The translations under genes and the position numbers were made by a program. The notes beneath the pieces are model-generated. The model was not told the DNA's origin. It searched no databases and saw only the letters and a program-made list of their open reading frames with translations. Below, one piece after another: positions 8,606 to 15,794 of a stretch of DNA of 64,000 bases. The stretch is from Euzebya sp051004735 (GTDB taxonomy: Bacteria > Actinomycetota > Nitriliruptoria > Euzebyales > Euzebyaceae), in contig JBPCKA010000069.1 of the NCBI GenBank assembly GCA_051004735.1, forward strand, positions 62,001 through 126,000, in the 5' to 3' direction. How positions within the stretch are numbered: the stretch's first letter is position 1; each line of letters opens with the position of its first letter.

Positions 8606-9133
8606 ATGACCACCACACTTCTGGACCCGACCAGTGAACAGCACCCCGGCGAGCGGGCGCGCCTTGCCCGGCCTTCCTCCCTTGACGGCTTGACCGTCGG
8701 GCTGTTGGACATCTCCAAGCCGCGCGGTGACGTCTTCCTGGACCGCATCGAGCAGCGTCTGGCGGATACCGGGGCGACGGTCAAGCGCTATCGCAAACCG
8801 ACGTTCGCCAAGCCGCTGCCGGTGGATCTTCGCCACCAGATCGCCTCGGACTGTCAGGTCGTGATCGAAGCCCTGGCTGATTGAGGCAGTTGCACGTCGT
8901 GCAGTGTGCACGACATCAATGAATTGGAGCTCGCCGGCGTCCCCGGTGTCTTCGTCGCCTCTGACCAGTTCGTCGACGCCGCTATTGCCCAGTCGACCTC
9001 ACTAGGATTTCCTGGCGTTGCACGGGTCTTCACCCCGCATCCGATCCAGGACCGCACGGACCAGGAGATGATCGTCTACGCCGACGAGGTGTTCGAGCGG
9101 ATCCTGTCCGCGCTGGTCGATATCGACGATTGA
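8606..9133 (+). CDS. UGSC family selenoprotein (in-frame UGA read as selenocysteine, residue 93)
   Basis: The frame opened at ATG 8606 meets TGA at 8882-8884 and continues unbroken in the same frame to 9133, giving 175 residues. The residues around the TGA read EALAD-U-GSCTSCSVHD, the UGSC motif that names a family of (seleno)proteins with U or C at this place. The downstream part (LELAGVPGVFVASDQF, ARVFTPHPIQD) is normal protein sequence with good codon use, so this is not a nonsense mutation. A hairpin with a G-starting loop lies about 19 bases after the UGA, fitting bacterial SECIS geometry. Sec93 with C96 or C99 would form a redox centre. Reaction unknown. selA, selB and selC are not in the window. 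The last 58 bases overlap the opposite TPR gene. Confidence 0.88.
8896..8914 (+). promoter_or_regulatory. Bacterial SECIS-like hairpin
   Basis: GTCGTGCA-GTG-TGCACGAC forms a perfect 8-bp stem with a short GTG loop. The loop starts 19 bases after the UGA at 8882-8884 and its first base is G. These match what is known of bacterial SECIS elements (stem close behind the UGA, small loop with G in the first two positions). Folding energy was not computed. Confidence 0.75.
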
Positions 9134-9651
9134 CGGGCGTCGGCGTATCGATGTACGGACGCGGTGTATCGGGGCAACTGGTCGGTGAGGGCATGGAGCA
9201 ACTGCGCCACGGCCTCTCGTTCACGACCCACATCGACCAGAGCGAGAGAATGGAACACCGTGACGGCGTCATCGAGGCCGTCACCAACGTCGGTTGATTC
9301 TTCGTCGAGGATCTCGAGGCTTTCGGAGAACTGACCGAGATTTCGTAGAGAACTGGCGAGCTGAATCTTCGCCCGGCGCCCTTCGTATCCAGTCAGCCCA
9401 CTGTTGAGTGCATCGCGATAGCCCGGCACCGCCAGATCCGAACGACCCGTTGAGTCATGCGCACAGGCCATCTCAAAGGCCTTGCGTTCCGGCGGAACCG
9501 CTGGGTCCGCGACGATGCCTTCGATGGCCCGCACGAAATCATCAGACGACCGATCGCTCAGTTCCGACCACACCTGTTCCAGCTTCTCCAGCCATTCCAT
9601 TGCGTTCTCATTTCTGGCGAGTTCAACGAGGTCGTGGAGACTCCATGTCAT
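9076..9651 (-). CDS. Tetratricopeptide repeat protein (TPR_5 type)
   Basis: 191 residues from ATG 9651, which has AAGGGGGGT directly upstream. Helical repeats (AVPGYRDALNSGLTGYEGRR, LASSLRNLGQFSESLEIL, VFHSLALVDVGREREA) match the compact TPR_5 proteins seen in actinobacteria and firmicutes, which probably mediate protein contacts; no partner is indicated. The frame extends upstream to 9705 but the conserved start MTWSLHDLVELARNEN is at 9651. It is divergent from the DUF222/HNH gene with only 22 bases between start codons, and its C-terminal 19 codons run antisense to the end of the selenoprotein gene. Confidence 0.75.
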   Translation of the reverse strand: MTWSLHDLVELARNENAMEWLEKLEQVWSELSDRSSDDFVRAIEGIVADPAVPPERKAFEMACAHDSTGRSDLAVPGYRDALNSGLTGYEGRRAKIQLASSLRNLGQFSESLEILDEESTDVGDGLDDAVTVFHSLALVDVGREREAVAQLLHALTDQLPRYTASVHRYADARQSSISTSADRIRSNTSSA

Positions 9652-9673
9652 ACCCCCCTTGTATGATGTGAGT

Positions 9674-11101
9674 ATGTCGGTTGAGGTCGAGAACACGCAG
9701 GTCAACGGGCGTTTGACGCCCTCCGATCTGGACTGTGATCTGGCCTGGGAACTGACCGATGCTGACGTCCCGTTTGACCCCTATTACCTGCCTGTGGCGA
9801 CCGATCCGTTGGATGTGGCGGTGGCGGCGATGCGGGATGCCGACCGGGCGATGGCCACCGTCCTACGGGCGGTCGCGGAGGCCGGTCCGCGTGATGGCCT
9901 GTCAGCCCGCCGTCACCTGGCCCTCCAAGCGGGTGCGACGGGTGTGGACGTCGGATTTCTCGACCGGGCCGTGCAGACCCTCTCTGCAATGCCGAAGGTG
10001 TGGGCGGCGTTTGATACCGGGTCGCTGTCATGGTCGCAGCTGCGTGGGATCGTGCTGGAATCCCGCCGACTGACCGTGGCCCAACGGCAGATCCTGGATG
10101 AGGCGTTGGCCGGGGTGCTCGCGTCGGGGTTGGGTGAGCCCGACCGGATCGTTGCCACCACCGCCGACCTTGCCGCCAGGCTTGACCGTGAAGGCATGGA
10201 GAAGTCTGAGGACGCACAGGAACGCGCTCAACGGCTGGTCCTCCAACCCGACTTTGACGGTTGGACAGAAATCCACGGCACCCTCGCCCCTGAAGTCGGC
10301 GCGACGCTCGGCGAAGCACTTGATGCGGCCGCTGACCCGCCCGTCCGCCCGGACGACCCACGACCGGTCGACGCTGACGGCAAGATCATCCCCAAATCGG
10401 TCAGGCCGGTGCAAAGCCGTGCCCAACAATGGGCCGAAGCGCTCGGACGGATCGCCGCCACCTACCTCGGCGGCACCAGTACCCAGACTGGTGACGCGAC
10501 GGCTGCTGCTGGTGGGCTGGTCCGTCGTGCCCGACCCAGAGTGATGCTGATCGCCCGGCTCAGCGACCTGCTCCCCACCGACCCCCACGCCGACGATGAC
10601 GCGGACGGCGGGGTGGGCAGTGTCGTCTCACGCCTGCTGCTCCGTCGCGGGTCAGGCCGGATGCGGGTCAGCCGGGCGTTGGTCCGCTCGATCGCAGATG
10701 ACGCCGAACTGATCGGTCTGTTCACCGACGATGCCGACATGCCAGTCGCGATCGGTGACGCCTACACCCCGATCAGCCATGCGCTCCGACGGGCCGTGAC
10801 CGCACGTGACCAGGGCTGCCGGGCACCAGGCTGTAATGCACCCGCGGCCCATTGCGACGTCCATCATGTGATCCCCCGCGAAGATGGCGGTCCGACCGAC
10901 ATCACCAACACGGCATTGATCTGCCGGCCCGACCACACCCCCCTCACCCGCGGCCGCTGGCGAATGACCATGGACCCAGACGGGACCCTGTACACCACCA
11001 TCGGCCGACACACCTACACCACCCGACCACGCCTGAACGCCCCACCCCCACTGGGCCGACCACCACCGGGCCGGCCACCACCAGGCCGCCCACCTCCCTG
11101 A
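9674..11101 (+). CDS. DUF222 plus HNH endonuclease domain protein (13E12 repeat type)
   Basis: 475 residues from ATG 9674. A long helical DUF222 region (about 30-330) precedes an HNH nuclease domain with DQGCRAPGCNAPAAHCDVHHVIP and the later ICRPDHTPL, which supplies the zinc Cys pair and HH catalytic core. The tail is a low-complexity RPPPGRPPP repeat. Such proteins are multi-copy in many actinobacteria (13E12 family of mycobacteria) and behave as accessory, perhaps mobile-element-linked genes; a biological role is not proved. The frame is open upstream to 9482, but that stretch lies antisense to the TPR gene and is a shadow. Confidence 0.88.
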   Translation: MSVEVENTQVNGRLTPSDLDCDLAWELTDADVPFDPYYLPVATDPLDVAVAAMRDADRAMATVLRAVAEAGPRDGLSARRHLALQAGATGVDVGFLDRAVQTLSAMPKVWAAFDTGSLSWSQLRGIVLESRRLTVAQRQILDEALAGVLASGLGEPDRIVATTADLAARLDREGMEKSEDAQERAQRLVLQPDFDGWTEIHGTLAPEVGATLGEALDAAADPPVRPDDPRPVDADGKIIPKSVRPVQSRAQQWAEALGRIAATYLGGTSTQTGDATAAAGGLVRRARPRVMLIARLSDLLPTDPHADDDADGGVGSVVSRLLLRRGSGRMRVSRALVRSIADDAELIGLFTDDADMPVAIGDAYTPISHALRRAVTARDQGCRAPGCNAPAAHCDVHHVIPREDGGPTDITNTALICRPDHTPLTRGRWRMTMDPDGTLYTTIGRHTYTTRPRLNAPPPLGRPPPGRPPPGRPPP

Positions 11102-11192
11102 GCAGGGCACCCGGCAAACCGCCGCCCACCCAAGGGCGCTGTGAACAGCCGATTTAGGTGACAGGCGTTCAAGGTTTTCGCATGATGTTGCC

Positions 11193-11565
11193 ATGAGCAG
11201 CCATTCGCTGGTCATCGATACCGCCGAACACCATGCAGCCGTGCGCCGGTTGCTGGACTCCTACCGCCGACGTGCAGGGCATGTGCACCTACGAGCATCT
11301 GGTGCAAGCCACGCTCGGGTACGGCCTCATTCCATTGGTCGTGCCGCAACTCCGCACGATCACACTCGGGGGTGCCGTCGCCGGGTTGGGCGTCGAGTCG
11401 ACGTCGTTCCGTAATGGACTGCCACACGAGTCGGTGCTGGAGATGGACGTGCTCACCGGCGCCGGCCACATCGTCACCTGCTCACCCGAGCAGCATGCAG
11501 ATCTCTTCACCGCCTTCCCGAACTCCTATGGATCGCTGGGATATGCCACCCGGCTACGCATCGCG
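11193..11565 (+). pseudogene. FAD-linked oxidase gene, broken by deletion
   Basis: ATG 11193 starts MSSHSLVIDTAEHHAAVRRLL as in FAD-binding (PCMH-type) oxidoreductases. After codon ~26 the frame is lost, and near 11268 a second frame resumes with TADVQGMCTYEHLVQATLGYG, then LGGAVAGLGVESTSFRNG and SYGSLGYATRLRI, all from the FAD-binding domain. About 50-60 residues that should lie between the two are missing. After ~11565 homology to the oxidase stops and a TPM-type domain begins. The ~450-residue enzyme is therefore reduced to two pieces of its N-terminal domain. Boundaries are judged by family resemblance. Confidence 0.75.
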
Positions 11566-12960
11566 TGCGACGCGATCGTCTACGTCCGCGCCCTTGACGT
11601 CAGCAGCGAGGAGACGTTGGAGCGGGCCGAAGCATTGCAGCAGGCGTGGGTCGCGGAGTCCGGTGTCGAACAGGACATCGCGGTTGCGATCCTGATCAAC
11701 CGCAATCCCGATGATGAATCCGACGCGCGTGCAGGCATTTACGTGGGCCGCACCTTTAATGACGGAAACGTGCCGGAGAGCGACCAGAGGGAGCTCGTGG
11801 ACCAGGCCTTGATCCCTCCTCTTCGCGATGGTGACGTCCGCCGAAGCCTGGTCGCGGGCCTGAACCGGCTGAGCAACAGCATCCGTGTCGGGCCACCGCG
11901 TGACACCTTCGAACGCTTCGCCGACAGGGAGGTCGACGGCGTGCTGCCGTGGGCTCTCCTCGTGGCAGGGCTTGCAGGTCTGGCGGGGATCCTGACCGTG
12001 TACCGGCGTCGCCCCACGATCGATCAACCAGACCTGCCACCCTCAACCACACGCCCGACAGGTCTTGCTCCCGCCCTGGCCGGCGCACTTGTTGCCGGAG
12101 GACCGCAGGCGTCTGCTCTGCCCGCCACCATCCTGGACCTTGCCGGGAAGGGGGCAGTGGACATCGAACCTGAGAGGAAGGGCGGCTCCTTCTCCCAGGC
12201 GACGGTCCAGATCCGTCTGCTGGATCGCTGCCGCGCAAATGAAGAAGTTGAGGCTGCCGTGTGGAGCGAGCTTCAGCGGCTTGCCGATGGGGCTCCCGAC
12301 CCCGACGTCGTGTCCAGCAAGAAGCTGCGCAAGCTGGCCAACTCGCCCACGAAGGTTCGCGACGCGGTCGAGGGTCAACTGCGCGACCGGGGATGGCTGA
12401 ACGACAGGTCGTTGTTGCCACGGACGGTGGTGGCCATCATCGGTGTCCTGGCAATTCCGTTGGCGGTATTGGGGATGCTGATCGCTGGGATCGGTGGATC
12501 CGTGACGCCGCTCGTGGGGATCGTGGTGCTGGTCATCGTCGCGATCACAGGCATTGGACTGGCGGCCTCCTATTCCCGTCTGTCAATCGAGGGCCAACGG
12601 GCCGCGGTTCAGTGGACGGCCTATCAGGCGGGATTGAAGCAGGCCGGCAAGGACCCAACCGGGCCGATCGACTTTGACGCGGTACTGCCTGACATCGTTG
12701 CGTTCAATCTGAGCTCGACATTCAACGACCGATTGAAGGCTGTCACCAAGTCAGGCCAGCCCCTGCGGGCGTTTTCCGCCAGCACCGGACACTCATCGGG
12801 TGATGAATGGTCCACTGCCTTCCCGTGGTGGATCGCCTTTCAGAGCACCACCTTCTCCAGCAGTGGCAGCGGTGGGACCGTCAGCGGTGGGGCGCCGACG
12901 GCGGTGGTGGGGTTGCGGGCAGCACCTGAGAAGAAGGTTGTGATCGCTCCGGGCACTTGA
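11233..12960 (+). CDS. Chimeric ORF: FAD-oxidase fragment joined to TPM/DUF2207-like membrane protein
   Basis: This 575-codon open frame joins two unrelated parts. Codons ~11-110 are the surviving FAD-oxidase fragment. From ~115 it reads IVYVRALDVSSEETLERAEA, IAVAILINRNPDD and QALIPPLRDGDV, typical of a TPM domain, then a membrane helix (LPWALLVAGLAGLAGIL), a region like the cytosolic part of DUF2207 proteins (PATILDLAGKGAVDIE) and two more helices near residues 395-445, ending in a Ser/Gly-rich tail. The native TPM gene should begin with a signal peptide, which is absent. The ORF may be expressed, but its N-terminus is an accident of deletion, so correct membrane insertion is doubtful. Confidence 0.65.
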   Translation: MQPCAGCWTPTADVQGMCTYEHLVQATLGYGLIPLVVPQLRTITLGGAVAGLGVESTSFRNGLPHESVLEMDVLTGAGHIVTCSPEQHADLFTAFPNSYGSLGYATRLRIACDAIVYVRALDVSSEETLERAEALQQAWVAESGVEQDIAVAILINRNPDDESDARAGIYVGRTFNDGNVPESDQRELVDQALIPPLRDGDVRRSLVAGLNRLSNSIRVGPPRDTFERFADREVDGVLPWALLVAGLAGLAGILTVYRRRPTIDQPDLPPSTTRPTGLAPALAGALVAGGPQASALPATILDLAGKGAVDIEPERKGGSFSQATVQIRLLDRCRANEEVEAAVWSELQRLADGAPDPDVVSSKKLRKLANSPTKVRDAVEGQLRDRGWLNDRSLLPRTVVAIIGVLAIPLAVLGMLIAGIGGSVTPLVGIVVLVIVAITGIGLAASYSRLSIEGQRAAVQWTAYQAGLKQAGKDPTGPIDFDAVLPDIVAFNLSSTFNDRLKAVTKSGQPLRAFSASTGHSSGDEWSTAFPWWIAFQSTTFSSSGSGGTVSGGAPTAVVGLRAAPEKKVVIAPGT

Positions 12961-12969
12961 CGGACCGCT

Positions 12970-13009
12970 CACCCCCAGGGGTGACACGCAATTCGCCCCA
13001 AGGTGTGAC
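12970..13009. promoter_or_regulatory. Two tandem imperfect palindromes upstream of the two-component operon
   Basis: CACCCCCAGGGGTGAC (12970-12985) and CGCCCCAAGGTGTGAC (12994-13009) are alike and start 24 bases apart, about two helix turns. They lie 57-96 bases before ATG 13066. This is the arrangement expected for a NarL-type regulator dimer pair, and one is encoded two genes downstream. The first copy could also act as a hairpin terminator for the chimeric gene. Confidence 0.4.
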
Positions 13010-13065
13010 GACACCTCGAAACCGCCGCCATACGTTGCTCTCTCCTGCGACTGGGAGCACCAACA

Positions 13066-13980
13066 ATGATGGCAACACCTCGAGAACTCCTGGATGAGTT
13101 GCGGCCACAGCGCCGTGCAAGCCGTTTGCTGTACCGAGGGGGTGGCGTGTGGCTGACCATCGGCCTGGCCCATGTTGCGGTACTGGCTGCGACAGGCGGG
13201 GAGTGGTCAGGGGCAATATCGTGGCGAAAGCCCATCGTCTTCGGCATTTCGTTCGGACTCATGCTGGTCGTGGTCGGGTGGGTGCTGGACCAACTGCCCG
13301 ACCGACGGCTGCGGGCCGCTGTCATCGCCTGGCCGCTGTTGGTGTCATCATCGGTGGAGGTCGGACTGATCACTGCTCAGGCGTGGAGGGGGAAGGCCTC
13401 CCACTTCAACGTCTTCGGATCAATCGACACGGCCATCTTTGTGGTCATGGGGGCGATGGCAGGGGTCTTCTCGTTATGTCTGTTGGCAGTCTTCATCTGG
13501 GCGCTCATCGACCGGCCAGCGGACCCCCTGGTCAGGATTGCCGTGATCGGCGGGCTTGCCCTGATGATGACCGGACTGGGTGTCGGCCAGTGGCTCATCC
13601 AGATCGGCAGCACCCTGGCCCAGACCCGTAACGCGGCACCCGACGTGGTCACCTACAACAGCGGTGGTGTTCCCAAGTTTCCGCACGCAGTTGCGCTACA
13701 CGGGATCCAGGTGTTGATTGTCGCGGCGTTGATGTTGCGACGGACAGCCAGGTCCGATTCCTGGCGTCGCATGATGATGTGGCTGGTCACCTCGAGCTAT
13801 GTGGGGGTTCTCGTCCTTTCATCTGGACAGGCCATTGCGGGTCAGGCACCAGGAAGCATGTCGGGCTGGGGTGTTGCAACCGTCGTGTCGTTCCTGATCC
13901 TCAGCCTGGCCATGATCTGGATCGTCGGCGAATGGTGGACGGCTGAGCCACAGGAGTCGCAGCTCCTCACAATCCCGTGA
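13066..13980 (+). CDS. Multi-pass membrane protein of unknown function
   Basis: 304 residues with about seven to eight predicted membrane helices (for example WLTIGLAHVAVLAAT, IVFGISFGLMLVVVGWVL, IAVIGGLALMMTGLGVG, ATVVSFLILSLAMIWIV). I do not recognise a family or catalytic motif. It begins just after two operator-like palindromes and ends 15 bases before the histidine kinase, so it is probably first in a three-gene operon with the two-component system. It could be a sensor partner or target of that system; that is inference from position. Confidence 0.7.
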   Translation: MMATPRELLDELRPQRRASRLLYRGGGVWLTIGLAHVAVLAATGGEWSGAISWRKPIVFGISFGLMLVVVGWVLDQLPDRRLRAAVIAWPLLVSSSVEVGLITAQAWRGKASHFNVFGSIDTAIFVVMGAMAGVFSLCLLAVFIWALIDRPADPLVRIAVIGGLALMMTGLGVGQWLIQIGSTLAQTRNAAPDVVTYNSGGVPKFPHAVALHGIQVLIVAALMLRRTARSDSWRRMMMWLVTSSYVGVLVLSSGQAIAGQAPGSMSGWGVATVVSFLILSLAMIWIVGEWWTAEPQESQLLTIP

Positions 13981-13995
13981 GGATCTATCGTCCTG

Positions 13996-15147
13996 ATGAT
14001 GGCGACCACGAGGGACCGATTCGGCGAATCCGGCGACCGACTGCTGGCTGCGACGTTCGTCGCCCTTACCCAGCTCGAGATCTGGGTGTTCCATGCAGCC
14101 GACGACTTGGGCCTGTGGTTGCGTGTCGCAGTGGCGCTACTCACCGTGGTGATGTCGCTGGCCCTTGCGTTCCGTCGGACCCATCCGGTGCTGGCGTACT
14201 GCGTCAACACGATCTGCATCCTCGCGTTGATCGCGGTTGGGTATCCAAGCGACTTCTACCAATACACCAATCTGGTCGCGACATACTCCGCTGCTGCTCA
14301 CGGCACGGTTCGGCAGGGCTGGGCAGTACTTGGAGTTGCCGTCGGCGGTGTGCTGGCCTACTTCGTTCGCTTTCCCGACGAAGGCGGGCGGGTCATTGCG
14401 GCCTTCGTGGTCGCGACGTGGGTCATTGGTTGGCTCGCAGGCCGCATGTACGGGGCCAGGGTCGAGGAGTCTCGCCTGCGGATCGAGCGCGATCTTTCGC
14501 GCCGACTTGCCCAGACGGGCGAGGAACGGCTTGCTCTTGAAGAGGCACGCGCCCGGATCGCCCGGGAACTGCACGACCTTATCGGCCATACCGTCAACGT
14601 CATGGTGGTGCATGCGGGTGCGGGACGGACGGCAATCGACTCCGACGTCGGCGCGGCGCGACAGGCCTTCAACACGATCGAGAAGACGGGGCGGAGTGCC
14701 CTGGCTGAGCTGGATCGTGTCCTTGCCCTCTTGGGAGACGAGGACGACGACGCCGAGTTGACCCCGCCGCCAGGCACGCGGGATCTGGCCGACCTCGCGG
14801 GAACGTTCGCCGCCGCGGGTCTGCCCACCGATCTGCGAGTGTCGGGATCACAAGACAGTGTGCCGATCAGCGTTGACCTCTCCGCCTACCGGATCGTCCA
14901 GGAAGCGCTCACCAACACCATGAAACACGGCAGTGCGTCCCGGGCCGCTGTCGACGTGGAGATCACCGATGAGCGGCTGACTCTGGTCGTGCAAGACGAC
15001 GGGAAGGGCGACCCCGACACCATCGTCGCCGGTCGAGGGATCGCCGGAATGCGGCAACGAGCGGCTCTGCACGGTGGGACGCTCGACGTGCGGGCGTCGG
15101 CACAGGGTGGCATCAGCGTCACTGGCATCCTGAACTGGACGGCCTGA
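13996..15147 (+). CDS. NarL-type sensor histidine kinase
   Basis: 383 residues. The first ~150 hold four to five membrane helices with short loops, as in intramembrane-sensing kinases. A coiled linker (VEESRLRIERDLSRRLAQ) leads to the HisKA_3 dimerisation box ARIARELHDLIGHTVNVMVV with the phospho-acceptor His. The ATPase domain follows, with N-box YRIVQEALTNTMKHG, DDGKGDP and GRGIAGMRQRAALHGG. All expected residues are present. The cognate response regulator starts 2 bases after the stop. The signal is unknown. The converging ABC exporter genes suggest that envelope stress or export of a toxic compound may be the output. Confidence 0.9.
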   Translation: MMATTRDRFGESGDRLLAATFVALTQLEIWVFHAADDLGLWLRVAVALLTVVMSLALAFRRTHPVLAYCVNTICILALIAVGYPSDFYQYTNLVATYSAAAHGTVRQGWAVLGVAVGGVLAYFVRFPDEGGRVIAAFVVATWVIGWLAGRMYGARVEESRLRIERDLSRRLAQTGEERLALEEARARIARELHDLIGHTVNVMVVHAGAGRTAIDSDVGAARQAFNTIEKTGRSALAELDRVLALLGDEDDDAELTPPPGTRDLADLAGTFAAAGLPTDLRVSGSQDSVPISVDLSAYRIVQEALTNTMKHGSASRAAVDVEITDERLTLVVQDDGKGDPDTIVAGRGIAGMRQRAALHGGTLDVRASAQGGISVTGILNWTA

Positions 15148-15149
15148 TC

Positions 15150-15794
15150 GTGATCGACGTGCTCATCGTCGACGACGATCAACTGATGCGGGCCGGACTG
15201 CGCATGATCATCGACCAGGCTCCAGACCTCAACGTGTGTGGTGAAGCCGGCGATGGGGAGCAGGCGGTCGTCTCGGCCCGGCGCGACCGACCCGACGTGG
15301 TGCTGATGGACATCCGAATGCCGGCGATGGACGGAATCGAGGCAACATCGCGCATTGTTGCTGGTCCTGATCCTCCACGTGTATTGATACTCACCACGTT
15401 CGAACTGGATGAGTACGTCTTTGCCGCGTTGCGGGCCGGTGCCTCTGGCTTCCTGCTGAAACGCAGCCCTCCGGAGGAACTCGTGGGTGGGATCCGCACC
15501 GTGGCGGCCGGCGAGGGTCTGCTGGCGCCCTCGGTGACACGCAGGCTGATCCAGGAGTTCTCGGCCACGACCATGCGAAGACGAGATGGCCGCTTGGATG
15601 CTCTAACCGCACGCGAGCAGGAAGTGCTTGTGGCCATGGCGCGAGGGCTGTCCAACGATGAACTCGCTGCCACGCTGTTCATCTCTGAGAACACAGTCAA
15701 GACCCACGTGAAGAGAATCCTTGCCAAACTCAACGCGCGGGACAGGGTTCAGGCCGTCGTCCTTGCCTTTGAGAGCGGGTTGATGGATACCTAG
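15150..15794 (+). CDS. NarL/LuxR family response regulator
   Basis: 214 residues from GTG 15150. The receiver domain (1-120) has the acidic pocket DDDQ, the phospho-acceptor Asp in VVLMDIRMP, Thr in LILTTFE and Lys in FLLKRSPPEEL. The C-terminal LuxR helix-turn-helix is LTAREQEVLVAMARGLSNDE followed by LFISENTVKTHVKRIL. It is the partner of the preceding kinase. Its stop overlaps the stop of the facing ABC transporter gene by 4 bases. Tandem palindromes before 13066 are candidate autoregulatory sites. Confidence 0.92.
   Translation: MIDVLIVDDDQLMRAGLRMIIDQAPDLNVCGEAGDGEQAVVSARRDRPDVVLMDIRMPAMDGIEATSRIVAGPDPPRVLILTTFELDEYVFAALRAGASGFLLKRSPPEELVGGIRTVAAGEGLLAPSVTRRLIQEFSATTMRRRDGRLDALTAREQEVLVAMARGLSNDELAATLFISENTVKTHVKRILAKLNARDRVQAVVLAFESGLMDT

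Noticed and set aside
8606..8884. Truncated 92-residue protein ending at TGA 8884 plus a separate small ORF at 8906
   Set aside because: The same frame continues with the UGSC motif and a SECIS-like hairpin, so selenocysteine insertion explains both pieces better than two genes or a nonsense mutation.
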